In this document: positions 34,450 through 45,359 of the stretch, piece after piece
Position numbering within the stretch: the first letter of the stretch is position 1
Layout: each line of letters opens with the position of its first letter
From: Acanthosepion lycidas
Lineage: Eukaryota; Mollusca; Cephalopoda; Sepiida; Sepiidae
Assembly (NCBI GenBank): GCA_963932145.1
Contig: OZ010599.1
Location: 50,497,517 to 50,561,516, forward strand
DNA: 64,000 nt
Direction: 5' to 3'
Notes under the pieces: model-generated
Seen by the model: the letters and a program-made list of their open reading frames with translations, nothing else
The model's database searches: none
Told to the model about the DNA's origin: nothing
Made by a program: the position numbers and the translations under genes

Positions 34450-35640
34450 ATAGTTATATGCTTTTAAGATGTGCATGATTCCCCGACGAAAGAGAAAAAC
34501 CGGTAATACACAGAAATACCGACGGACCGGAAATGCTAAAAACCGAAGTGGAACCTGCACTGGCCACATTGAACAGAAACAAAGCGGAAGGGCCAGACGG
34601 AATTGTAATAGGGATGCTGGCAGCCTTAGAAGATTTCGACACAGACAAGATTACAGAAATAATAAATGATATCTACAACAGTGGTGATATATCGGAAGAC
34701 CTAAGCAGATTTATTTTCATAGAACTGACTTAGAAACCAGGTGCAAACGAATGTGAACTCCAACGAACAATCAGTCTAATGAGCCACCTAACAAAACTTA
34801 TGATCCGAATTCTGATAAACAGGGCGCTCAGCAGAATCAGTCCAGAGATAGAATGAGAACAGTGCAGGTTCTTTAAAAACACCGGAACAAGGAACGCGAT
34901 ATTTGTTATCAGAGCAATACAAATTCAGAAGAACGTGTTTTATAGACTACACAAAGGCGTTCGATAAAGTACGCCATAATTATCTGTTAGAACTGATCAG
35001 CAACCTTGACATATTTGGGAAAGATATTAGAATAATCAAAAATCTGTATTGGCAGCAAACCACCTGCATACGGATAAAAAATGAGTGCAGCAGATATACA
35101 AAAATAGAAAGGGGTATAAGACAAGGATGTTATCTTCTCACCGGATTATTCAACCTATACAGCGAGGCAATTCTGAGAAAAATGAAAATCCTACCAGGAT
35201 TCATAATTGACGGGCACAATCTTTAGAACATAAGATATGCAGATGATACAGTGCTGATAGCAAACACGGGATGGAAACTACAAAACCTCCTACAGAAGGT
35301 AGCGAAGGAGAGCGAGAAGAAGGGACTAAGCATAAGCTACAAGAAGACAGAATGTATGATCATCAACAAAAGGATGGGCCCAAAATGCAATTTACAGGTC
35401 GGGGACACTAAAATCAAGTAGGTAAAAAAATTTAAATATCTGGGAAGTGTTCTAACAGAAGACGGAAAGTGCTACACTGAGATCCCAAGACGTATTGGGA
35501 TGGCCAAAAAGCAAAGCAGATTATAACGACACAAGAAAATTTCGTTGGAAACAAAGAAAAGAGTACTGAACTGTTACGTGATATTTGTCCTCCTGTATGA
35601 CAGATGAAGAAGGGACTCGAAGCGGCAAATATGGGGTTCT
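34450..35640 (+). mobile_element. RTE-type LINE fragment inserted in the Gypsy pol
   Basis: The plus strand encodes NRNKAEGPDGIVIGML (RT block 1, near 34575), then KPGANECELQRTISLMSHLT, FIDYTKAFDKVRHNYL (catalytic A block, near 34935) and GIRQGCYLLTGLFNLYSEA (block B). An RYADDTVLIA box follows near 35235 and FKYLGSVLTEDGK near 35430. This order and wording fit the RTE clade common in cephalopods. The frame has several stops and shifts. It lacks the endonuclease and the 3' end, and it separates the two parts of the minus-strand Gypsy element, so it entered later. Confidence 0.85.
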
Positions 35641-36790
35641 ACATTACCTCATTTCTTAATCTTTCTCCATTGCATATAAGACCCTTCTCTATAGTTTAAT
35701 TTGTGCCTTATCTTTTTACAGGGTCTCTTTACTCCATTTATGCGATTTTGCTTATACCCCTTAATACTGGTTCCTATAAGGTTTCGAATGCAAGACATTT
35801 TAGAGATAATGCATCAGTTTCAATACACTTCAATATTTTATTTTCTGACTAATCATTCATTGTTGGATTTAAGTTTTGATAAAATATCAAAATTTGGAAT
35901 AGTGTTTTTTTTCGCATATTCGATGTCGAATTCAAAGGCCATGAGCTTTATGGTCCATTTAAAAATTCCAGATGCGACTTTAGGTAACTCCTTTCTTGGG
36001 TTAAAAATAAACTCTAAAGGTTTATAGTCAAATTTCAACATAAACTTCCTACCTAATAAAAATTTGCAAGCTCTATCCATATGATAGCTAACGCTTCTTT
36101 TTCAATGTTTGAATAGTTAGCTTCGGCTGATGTTAATCTCCCCAAAGGTACATTACAGGGTGACCTTCCTGAGACAAAATCGCTGATGCGGTTTGCTCAC
36201 TTGCATCCGTAGTTAAAGTCACTTCCATTTTAGGGTAAAAGTTTTTACAATGGTTATTTTTTATAAGTGTTTTCTTTAGATTTTCAAATGCTGTATTCTG
36301 CCATTGAGTCTATTTAAATTCGCTATTCTTTTTAAATAACCCCGCAATGGGTTCTATTATATTTGTCCAATATCTGCTATAGAAATTGGCTAACTCTAAA
36401 AAAAGAAAAAGATACCAATTATTTTTTTTTTTTTTTTTGTGGGTTTAAATACCTTCGATATTTTCTTTGTGTAATTGGTGTCTGGTGAAATTCTGTCTTC
36501 ATATATGCTATTGTGTCGCAATTTATTTTAGATTCTTGTTTATGGTCATCCCAGCATTTTTTAATTATTTTTTTTTTTATTCTCCTTTACCGCTACATAC
36601 ATTATCTTGATAAATGATCATATTCTCAACATTACCAGTTGGTACATTTTCAATTGCTTACTGAAAAATACCACTTGCTGTATTTAAGCCACAAGTCATC
36701 TGAGTAATCCTATCGGAGAGTTAATCGTATGTATCTGGTTATAGGTAGATTTGAGGTCAATTGTCTACCTCCCCGGACGAAACCTTGCCC
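35641..36790 (-). mobile_element. Gypsy-type RT and RNase H remnant (minus strand)
   Basis: Read downwards from 36790: IDLKSTYNQI near 36760 and SPIGLLR near 36715 (RT fingers and palm), then a FYSRYWTNIIEPIAGLFKK block near 36380. RNase H follows: VTLTTDASEQTASAILSQEG near 36215, with its first Asp, a NIEKEAL-like Glu block near 36105, and FDYKPLEFIF with its Asp near 36030. A tail with NTIPNFDILSKL lies near 35890. The order RT, RNase H, then integrase (33555-34445) is the Ty3/Gypsy order. The YLDD region is not recognisable. Stops are frequent. No gag or protease is seen. Confidence 0.8.
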
Positions 36791-36994
36791 TTCGGCAAAG
36801 CCTCGTCCCGGTTCCTCTCTGCTAATGCATAGAGTTCGACAGTCGATCTCTGGTTGGATCTAATCTTGATAAAAACAATTTGTTTTAATCTCTGTACCTC
36901 TACAGATTCACTAAAAATGAGCATGTCATGATGAAAAATGCCCTAAATTTAAAGAAAACAATTTTTTATCAGAATCATCATATTATTAAGATGA

Positions 36995-37640
36995 AAAACC
37001 AAAGGATTTTAATTATTAAATTAAGTTTTTTATCCTTTTTAGAACGTTTTAAACTTTAGTCGTTGTTTTTCTTGTGTCAGCCGAAGTGGGGGTGCCAAAG
37101 ATTAGTATAGGAAATTTTAGTGGCTTTTTGCGGTGAAAAATACATTGATTTAGAAATTCTTTCAAAAATCAAATATTTGTCAGATTTTAATGAAATTTTC
37201 AGGACTTTTTTTTTTTTACAAATTAATGCAGTAAACGCTTTTTTCTTTTTTTTTTTTTTTTTTTTTTAGAAAATCTTGGTAAAAACATTTTGTTTTACAT
37301 CTGTAACGCCAAACTTATTTAATTTTATGAAATTTCGAGAAATTAATTTTTATACAGCTTAAGGTTTATATTAGTTATACTCCTGGGAGAATATAAATCC
37401 ATTTTTTTTGTAAATCAGGATCCACAGTTGCCAAAAATCTGCTTTGAATCGTAAAACAAAAAAAGCAATAAAACTAAGACAATATTTAATTAGAAAAGCT
37501 TGTAAATACGAACGACCATATACGACATTATCAGAAAATAAGAGCAAATAGTAAATTTGAAGCCGAATTATCTAAAATTCAATAAAACATTACATAAAAT
37601 ATTTTCCTATATTAAAAAGTTAAGTTAAAAATTATATGAA
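36995..37640. repeat. Long diverged direct repeat, copy B, part 1
   Basis: Corresponds to roughly 31920-32890 of copy A, lacking about 350 bp of it. The CR1-like LINE at 37645 interrupts it. Confidence 0.55.
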
Positions 37641-37644
37641 AATG

Positions 37645-39175
37645 GCGCTCACATTATACTCCTCGAGCACAATCTCATTAATATTTTCATTACATATCGG
37701 CAATTTTTAAGACTTATCAAAAACCTTGACATTAACATAGCCATTGGCCCAGACAAAATTCCAATGGTTGTCCATAAGAATATCAATCCAGAACTATCTT
37801 CGATTCTAGCAAAGTTATTTTTAACTGCTGTTTGAAGGAGAAATCTTCTCAAGCCTGTGGAAAGTAGCAAGCGTATGTCCGGCTTTCAACAACATGGGCA
37901 ATTGCTCACTCCTACGCTAGTATAAATCAATCAGTCTCTTCGGTATCATTTGCAAGATTTGGGGGCTATAATCAGCAATAAGATTGTTGAGCACATACAG
38001 CTTCTTGAGAAACAAGCAATATGGGTTTTGATCGACCTGATCCAATGTCCTAACTACAATTACTCACAGAATCAGTGAGGCTCTAGACAACAAATACACC
38101 CAAGGACTATATCATTAGATATTTCAAAGGTCTTTTGATAGAGTGTGGCACAAAGTTTTGCTGCTCAATCTCTCAAACTATGCAATTACTAGAAGAGTCT
38201 TCTAGATTATAAAGTTCTTCCTAACGTGTAGATCCCTGAAGTCAGTTCTTAATAGCTTATGTTGATGATATGATATGATGATATATGGGTGCACCTCCAA
38301 AACTCATTGGCAACTGATCTCTACTTCGAGCTAGCTCTAACATCTCAGTGACTAATTATTAGGTTGGTGCAAAAATAATGACGTAATAATGTCGTTTTTT
38401 GACGTTAAAAAATACGTCAAAAACGACATTATTACGTCATTATTTTTGTACCAACCTAATACATTCAATGTCAAATCCAAACTAGTTGCATTCCATCATC
38501 GCCAATTGAACCCTGAACTACCACCAGTCATGATGAATGGATGTTCCTTTGGGAAGGTCTTGAGAGGCTATTGGGCCTTAAATTCGCCACAGACCTTGTG
38601 GAACTCATACATACGATTTATTGCTAAAGATACAGGAAAAATGGTCGATTCCCTGTAGTTCTCCAGTAAATACTTGGCTCTCCATGTTATCCTTTACCTT
38701 TACAAGAGCCAGATCAGGCCAAAAATGGAGTACTGTTGTCATATTTGGATAGGAGCTGCCCAGTCCTCACTTCCCAGTTTCAATAGAGTCCAAAAGTGTC
38801 TCTGCAACCTTATGGATAACAAATTATTTCCACCCTGCAACCCCTCTCTCACAGACGGGATATGGCAAGCCAACATCAGTGCTCTATTGCTATTTTCATG
38901 GAAAGTGCTCAGACGAACTGCATTCCTTGGTTCTGCCAGTTCTAACCTTCACTGCTAGGACACACCATGCTACTGACATTGTAACAAACCACCCACATTC
39001 TGACTATATTACATTTGTGAGAAGTAAGTTTGACTCAATCAGCCTCTTCCTGTGAAACACTGCTCTGTGGAAACCACAAGAGAATGTTTCTTCAATTAGT
39101 ACAATCTTAACCTGTGCAAGTCTATGGTTATCTTTCCCTCCTATGCCCATAAACTGCCTCTAACTCTGTAAGCCG
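37645..39175 (+). mobile_element. CR1/jockey-like LINE remnant (plus strand)
   Basis: In broken plus-strand frames: AIGPDKIPMVVHKNINPELS (RT block 1, near 37740), a KIVEHIQLLEKQ block, SLDISKVF plus WHKVLLL (catalytic A block, near 38120) and the mariner MITE at 38359. After the MITE come KDTGKMVDSL and LYLYKSQIRPKMEYCCHIW (near 38695), the region after the palm, then a HRRDMAS-like C-terminal block. It ends near 39175 at an A-rich run. It is the same family as the minus-strand remnant at 2450-3785. It interrupts copy B of the long direct repeat. Confidence 0.8.
38359..38459. mobile_element. Mariner-type palindromic MITE, copy 3
   Basis: A 101-bp palindrome with TTAGGTTGGTGC ends, flanked by TA (38357-38358 and 38460-38461). 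The centre carries TGACGTAATAATGTCGTTTT arms, about 20 bp longer than in copies 1 and 2. It sits in the LINE remnant. Confidence 0.92.
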
Positions 39176-39449
39176 CTACCTTGAAAAAAAAAATGCAAAT
39201 TTTACAGATATGTGCACTGTAGAAAAAAATTAGATAAACTTCCATCTGTCAAAACCTTAAATAAATACCTAACGTGTCCTGGGTAAGACGATAAACTATG
39301 TCCAGCAGCAAGGCCTCTGATCAGGAGGTTTTGAGGAGCGTGGAACCATCTATTAATTGCTGGTGTTCCCAGGTCCACCCTGACCCAGGGTGGTAGCACC
39401 TGTTAGGGTCCCAGCTATGTTAACCCCAAAACTGGGGTAAAAATGGATT

Positions 39450-39640
39450 TTAATACCAGGAATACATTGTAAAAAAAAAAAAAAGTTATCAGCAGTAAAT
39501 TTTTGAAGAAAAAAAGCTATTACCAGCGATACATTTTTTGAAAAAAAAAACATGAACATTGATACATTTTTGAAGGAAAAAATTATAACCAGAAATAGAT
39601 TTTTGACAAAACAAAATATTACCAGCAATAAAAACATTGT
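39450..39640. repeat. Degenerate tandem repeat, about 33-bp units
   Basis: Six loose units of the type TACCAGCAATACATTTTTGA followed by an A run, near 39452, 39486, 39518, 39555, 39585 and 39618. Each A run differs in length. The minus-strand frames over it are low-complexity and not taken as coding. Confidence 0.7.
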
Positions 39641-39719
39641 CGGCATTAAATAACCCATTGAGGTTGATATGCCGTAAAATACAACAAACCAAACCAAACC
39701 AAACACCTAACTCCATGTT

Positions 39720-40110
39720 AAAAATGCATTTTTGCGATATTTTAAACTAAAAGTAATATTTGTTTCAAATCAGATTAATTCAACTTTAAATATTCCTCAA
39801 ATAAAGTTTCAGGAAAGTATATTTTATTTTTGAAAGATTTTTTTTAAAGAGAATTACATTGTGATGACAGATGGCTAAACATGGCACTAAAATCAGTGAT
39901 TTTTGAATTAAACCTCCTTTCTGTCAATTTAAATTAGTTTTGAAATACAGTAAAGTATTTAGCTTATGGAAAATATTAAATTTAATAACTATTAGTTTGA
40001 AATTAAAACTATATTTTAGTTTTAATTTCAAACTAATAAATTTAATATTTTCCATAAGCTAAAGATTCTTCATTTTTAAAATTCATTTTAAACCTTAGGT
40101 ATCATGTTTC
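39720..40110. repeat. Long diverged direct repeat, copy B, part 2
   Basis: Corresponds to about 32990-33365 of copy A and includes the shared TCAAATAAAGTTTCAGG. It differs by carrying the inverted repeat at 39959-40062. Confidence 0.55.
39959..40062. repeat. Inverted repeat with 45-52 bp arms
   Basis: The left arm 39959-40010 (TTAGCTTATGGAAAATATTA and onward) is complementary to 40018-40062 across a loop of about 7 bases. The left arm has one extra stretch of about 7 bases. Copy A of the surrounding repeat has only one arm, so the second arm arose here by a local inverted duplication. Confidence 0.9.
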
Positions 40111-40521
40111 TGTGGAGATATCTATTTTAATCCCTTATTGTTCTTTTGAAATTACTTTTAAAAATCTGATTTTTGTTCATTTGGTCAAATTTAGGGAACT
40201 TTTCAGTACTCTCAATAAACAAAATATTTAGTTGACAAATAAAATACTCAAATGAAATTTACTGATCTAACATCTACTGAGTAAACTTGCATAACAATTG
40301 TATGTGCAATCTTTTAAATCTACTTTGAAATGACATAAAGGAGAATAAAGGTTATTTGCACTAATGTCCTTGAAATTAATCTTTTGTCTCTACCCTCAGA
40401 TAAAAGTTAAATAAATCTACAAAAATGTTATTTGAAATATGTGGCATCAGCCATAAAATTTGAACAATTAAAGCCAGTGAGGCTATGTCCAATTGAATAT
40501 TTAGCTGTTCAATAGCTTATT

Positions 40522-40590
40522 CAAGATATTTCTAGTGTCACACCTCAATTATCAAAATCAGAAGTGCTTGACATTGCTCTGCAACTAATG
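40522..40590 (+). pseudogene. 69-bp duplicate of the protease propeptide coding region
   Basis: Bases 40522-40590 are identical to 41056-41124 inside the M4 protease exon. Similarity decays on both sides, and the frame ends soon after in ATGAGTAAAAATTAA. The copy lies about 140 bp before the exon's splice acceptor, so it is intronic. It reads as a partial tandem duplication or the trace of a second gene copy. Confidence 0.9.
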
Positions 40591-40705
40591 AGTAAAAATT
40601 AATATTGTAATAAACATGTATTCTCAATAAAAAAATATTAATTTATGTTGTAACTAGAAATATTGCAATTATTTTTTAGGAATCACTTTTAAAATGTAAA
40701 ATTTC

Positions 40706-40729
40706 AAAGTTTCCTTTTTTCAACTTCAG
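40706..40729 (+). promoter_or_regulatory. 3' splice acceptor of the protease exon
   Basis: TTTCCTTTTTTCAACTTCAG is followed by G, a textbook polypyrimidine tract and AG. Two bases (GC) precede the first full codon, so the intron would interrupt a codon after its first base. This explains the lack of an ATG and argues that the gene is eukaryotic rather than a bacterial contaminant. Confidence 0.8.
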
Positions 40730-42627
40730 GCTTGCTGCTGGTCAGTCAGATCCAGTGCGCTTACCGAGTCGATGCACACGAACGAGCAAAACGCTATGTT
40801 TTCAACTCAGAAGTACCTTTGGAACGTCGCCAGTTGGATGAGAATCACATAGCCATCCGAGAACTTCTTGGTCTAAAAGAAAATGAACACATGGAAATAT
40901 CAGAACACATTAAGACAGTTCAAGGATCTAAAGTCTGGCGTTTACATGAGAAATATTTAGGCATTCCTGTATTTGATGTATCTTTGACAGTTAGCACAGA
41001 TGAGACAGGTCACTTGACTGGTGATGCGACAGGAGAATTTGTTCAAGGAATTGAACAAGATATTTCTAGTGTCACACCTCAATTATCAAAATCAGAAGTG
41101 CTTGACATTGCTCTGCAACTAATGGGTGACAAAAATTTCGAAGATGAAATTTTATCAACCAAGTGCCAATTGGTAGTTTATATTGATGACTCGCATAAAG
41201 CTTGGCTGGTTTATAAGGTTGAGTACCTTCTGGTAAATGAAGAAAAAGTGGAGAGACCCTCATTTCTGATCGATGCCAACACTGGTGAAGTACTTCTAAG
41301 TTGGAACAATTTGGACACAGTAGCCAGGTTAGTAGAGGGTGTTGGTGGAAATGAAAAGATGGGTCTTATCTATTATGATAAAGAACACCGGAAAAGCTAT
41401 TTGACACAAATTGGTGACACATGTTTCCTGGAAAATGATTATGTCAAAGTGATTGATATGCAATATAACAGAAAGATAAATGATACAGACCCTGTGAATT
41501 TTTCTTGTGAAGATGATTACTACGATGAAATAAATGGTGCATTCTCACCAGCTCTTGATGCATATTACAATGCCAACATTGTTCATAGGATGTTTCATGA
41601 ATGGTATGGCATGTCTCCACTTGGTAAGCAAATTCTCTTTAGGGTACATTTTGGAGTTAGTTATGAAAATGCCTTTTGGGATGGAAATTCATGTACTTTT
41701 GGTGATGGTGGATATATATTTTATCCTCTTACAAGTTTGGATGTTGCTGCTCATGAATTAGGCCATGGTGTTACAGAGCGTTTTTCAGGCCTTTTGTATT
41801 TCGATGAATCAGGATCTATAAATGAAGCATTTTCAGATATGACAGGTGAAGCCGCTGAGGCATTTGATTTTGAGAATGATTGGAAAATAGGTGCAGATAT
41901 CATGAAGCAAAGTGAAGCTATGCGATATTTTGAAGATCCAAGAAATGATAGTTATTCCTTAATTCATTATGAAAATTTTACTTATGATACTGATCCCCAT
42001 TTTGGAAGTGGTATTTACAACCATGTATTCTATATTATCGTCCAAGAGGGACAACTTCCAATCAAAGAAGTTTACAGAGTATTTCTAGTGGCAAATCAAA
42101 TGTACTGGCATCAGAGAACCACTTTCACTTCAGGAGCTTGTGATGTGATGAAGGCTGCTTACGATCTGGGAAAAGACATTAGTATTTTTCGCAATGCTTT
42201 TGAAAGAGTTGGAATTAAAGTATGCAATGTGTCAAAGCATATTTTAGGTTTGGTGAGCAATAGAACTGTAATGGATATTAGAGTTGAGCCTCAAGTGCAC
42301 CCTCTTTTCTCATTTGCTTATCCACCATGGGCTGCCAATATCACAATACATGCCAATAGTGATTGTGGTGAAGTGCACATCAAAGTGACTTATGGTAATG
42401 AAATATACAAAAACTCAACTGTGATTGCCGAAGGTACAACACATGTGATCATTGAAACGATAGCATCTGATAAGATATTTATCCAATTATCACCAGAAAA
42501 ATCCAAGAAGCTCACAAATGTTCACTTGATTGCTACTTATTCTTGTAGCTCTGATTTTTTGCCCGATAGCTTAATGGAATATTTCTTGTATTATGAATAT
42601 TGCCAAAAGGAAACTGATAATCCTTGA
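40730..42627 (+). CDS. Secreted M4 (thermolysin-type) metalloprotease, terminal exon
   Basis: Encodes a zinc endopeptidase of the thermolysin/vibriolysin family, predicted to be secreted and active outside the cell after its propeptide is removed. I number residues from the TTG at 40732. Residues 1-10 look like the end of a signal peptide (LLLVSQIQCA) and RAKR at 18-21 is a possible furin site. An FTP-type propeptide follows (about 35-100), then a PepSY-like propeptide (about 110-200). The M4 catalytic domain spans about 205-505, with HELGH at 341-345, the third zinc ligand E365 in NEAFSD, and H423 in DPHFGSG matching the thermolysin active-site His. The last ~125 residues resemble an extra C-terminal beta-domain. 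There are several N-glycosylation sequons and paired-looking cysteines. No ATG opens the frame; a pyrimidine tract and CAG at 40727-40729 mark a 3' splice site, so an upstream exon is missing from view. All key residues are intact, with no frameshift. Confidence 0.93.
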
Positions 42628-42898
42628 ACCTAATATTTCATCCACCAGGAAATTGTTACTAGCATCATTTATCTTTTCTAATCTGATAAAAACATTTATT
42701 TGTCAAAATTAATCATGGACACTTTTTAGACGATGTTGGATAATCCAGATATTGAATGTTTTTCAGTGGCTCTATAAAAGTTTAGCTTATCAGTCAGTTG
42801 ATGAAATGTGCTGACTACAAAACATTTCTAATGATATTAAGGTGAATGCAACAAAAATATGCATTAACAGTGTTTCTTTTTTCCCTATATACTGGGAT

Positions 42899-42904
42899 AA
42901 TAAA
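42899..42904 (+). promoter_or_regulatory. Candidate poly(A) signal for the protease
   Basis: AATAAA lies 272 bases after the stop codon, followed by a T-rich stretch near 42918-42935. It is the first perfect hexamer I see downstream of the stop. Confidence 0.5.
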
Positions 42905-45253
42905 TCTCATTGCTGTCTACTTTGAGTTTTTGTTTACGTATTCCAAGTGTGGAAACAGAACAACATAATTCTGTTTATGAAACTTTTTCATATTTTTAAC
43001 TACCTTCAGGACGTGGTCAGTCATGACTCTCCAATATTTCCTTTTCTTTAATAGCTATGAATTACTATAACAGTTCTTGGGAAAGTGGAATGTTTTCCTG
43101 CTACCTTTGCTACAATTTTGAATACAAAGTTGTCTTTTTCAACAAGTTTGGACATAATTTGCCACTTGCACATCCATTTTTTTTCTAACATGACTTGATT
43201 GTAAGCACTACAAATGTGTGTTGCTTTGTGATCTATGTACAAGGAAAAACATCCTTATATAACATATGCAGTTTCAAAAAAAATTATTATTATTAACTTA
43301 TGTACATTAAATTTTTTAAATGACTTTTAATGTAAATAAGTGTTTAATAAGTATGAAAAATTAAATCATAAACCATAATATTTGGAAATTAACTAGAGAG
43401 AGAGAGAGAGTGTGTGTGTGTGCATGTGTGTGTGTGCAATAAAAATATAAAAGGTTGATCAATCAAACAGAAGTTCTTCAGCAGTGACAATAACTTTGAA
43501 TAGAAGTAACAAATTATTGACAAAGTAAAGAAAGGCATAAAAAGCAAGCACTTTTATCAGAATTAGGGAGAGGTAGGTTCAACTATGGTTCTCTGTGATA
43601 CCAGTCCATTAATCATTATGTCACAGAGAAAATGGAGTCTTTTCAAGCAACATGGATATATTCCTAATTTTATGAGACAACTTTATAACATACTTTATAT
43701 TTCACAAGTTCTGTGCACTTATTTTAATACCATATTTTCTGCTTGAAAAATAAGCTTATTAAGCATAACTGATGTTTTTTTTATTTCAATACTTATCCAA
43801 AATGTTCTGTGGATAATGTGAATGAGCATAAAACATTGCCAAATTCAACTCTTTTTTTCTATTTTAATCAATTTGTTAATCTAAATTGTTATTATGTATT
43901 TAAAGAAGTTCAGTTTTCATTTTTTTACTTTGATCTTATCCTTTCTTATTTAATTTCTTTTTACTGTGAGATAACCATAATAATTTTTGCATAAAGTTAT
44001 TTTCATAAAACCTTTCTTTCTTAAATACTTCCTCCTCCTATGAACTGTTTTCAGTGGCAAATCAGTAGTGACAAAATATACTTGGTGGTGGTGTTTCTGT
44101 GATACTATTTGTCATTGCCGTGGTAAAACAGAAAAAGGTGTTGTTAAAACATAAGAAAGTGTTATGTGTTGAAGAATTAATACAAAAAAAACCCTGGGGA
44201 AATTGATGATTAAATTCACATATAAACTGCATGAATTGTATGTTGAGAAGTTTGAACAATGGAAAAGTGACCCAGACATGAGGGTCAATGTTTGATTGAT
44301 GCACAGCTGCAAAACAGTAATTTCATTTTTACTAAACAGATGTGAAGTTGATTTGAGACTTAATAGGCCACTCACACTCACTGAAAACATTGATGAAAGA
44401 TATTGAGATGAGAGAATTGGAAAGAAGGAATTTCCCAAAGTTATGATGTAAACTGGAGGGGATTCATTAAAATGTCCCTACCTCACCATACCCCATGCCA
44501 GTTTTTATATGAATGCACAAAGCAAATTCACTAGATGGGCCAGAGAGAGACTGGCCAGAGACAAGACAAAAGAGAGGCTACATGATTACCTGCCAAAGAG
44601 AAGCTCTGACTTCAGCCTTGTACTGAAGTCAGACCAAAACAGCAAACCAGATTTGCACCAGGTTGATGATAATATCACTTCTGATTTAGATGCAGGCTGG
44701 GCTGATAAGTGATTGCATGTGAACTCTGACATAAACCAATTATTGTACGGATACTGTTATTTACCAGTATTTAACAGTATTTATAGACCAGTATTTACTT
44801 TTGTTCAATTTACTTGAGTGTTTTTTTGCGTTTTTTTTTTTGCTTGTACGTCATTGCCCTGCTTGGACCTGCCCAACACAAAAATACCTGTGATGATTCG
44901 ATCTTGGCTACCTTATTATCTAAAAATCACAATGTGGGATAGGGTGGGTAGCTCTAGACTGAAGCAGTTACTTCAGCAACCAGCTACAGTGTTGGAAGTC
45001 TTGGACAACTGACTGGGGTGTGTGTACATTTACATTTCTACTATAGTGACTTTAAGATATTAAATCTGGAGACATGTGAACATTTTATGATAATCTTCCA
45101 GAAAATAAGACAATTCACATAGGAACAACAATTTCAGTATTGCACAAAAGATTCAGTTATATAAAAAATATTGAAAGTTTATGATAAAGTTTCTTGTGAG
45201 ATATTTCTAAGTTTAAAATGAAAATATCTTCATAACCAGGGCTAATAACATAG
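42905..45253. other. No recognised gene; includes a GA/TG microsatellite
   Basis: An imperfect (GA)n(TG)n run lies at 43394-43437. A 67-codon hydrophilic frame at 44509-44712 (rich in Arg, Lys and Asp) matches nothing I know; a 27-bp imperfect hairpin (CTGACTTCAG...CTGAAGTCAG) lies inside it at 44608-44634. I see no exon with good splice sites. Confidence 0.4.
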
Positions 45254-45255
45254 TA

Positions 45256-45357
45256 TTAGGTTGGAGCAAAAATAATGACGTAATAATGTCGTTTTTTGAC
45301 ATATTTTTTAAAGTCAAAAAACGACATTATTAAGTCATTATTTTTGCACCAACCTAA
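45256..45357. mobile_element. Mariner-type palindromic MITE, copy 4
   Basis: 102 bp, TTAGGTTGGAGC ... GCACCAACCTAA, with TA at 45254-45255 and 45358-45359. Its centre is like copy 3 (TGACGTAATAATGTCG), so copies 3 and 4 form one subtype and copies 1 and 2 another. Confidence 0.92.
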
Positions 45358-45359
45358 TA

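Noticed and set aside
40732-40734. TTG as the real start codon of the protease
   Set aside because: TTG starts are not used in animal nuclear genes, and the frame opens at CAG|G after a pyrimidine tract, so it is an internal exon boundary.
40732-42627. Bacterial contamination as the source of the M4 protease
   Set aside because: The exon begins at a eukaryotic splice acceptor, has no ribosome binding site, shares a 69-bp copy with the adjacent non-coding DNA, and sits among animal transposons.
43568-43632. tRNA-like SINE head on the minus strand
   Set aside because: Some resemblance to a tRNA fold, but the box B (AGTTGAACC) breaks the consensus and no SINE body follows.
44509-44712. A small host gene
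   Set aside because: 67 charged residues, no recognisable domain, no splice or poly(A) context I could defend.
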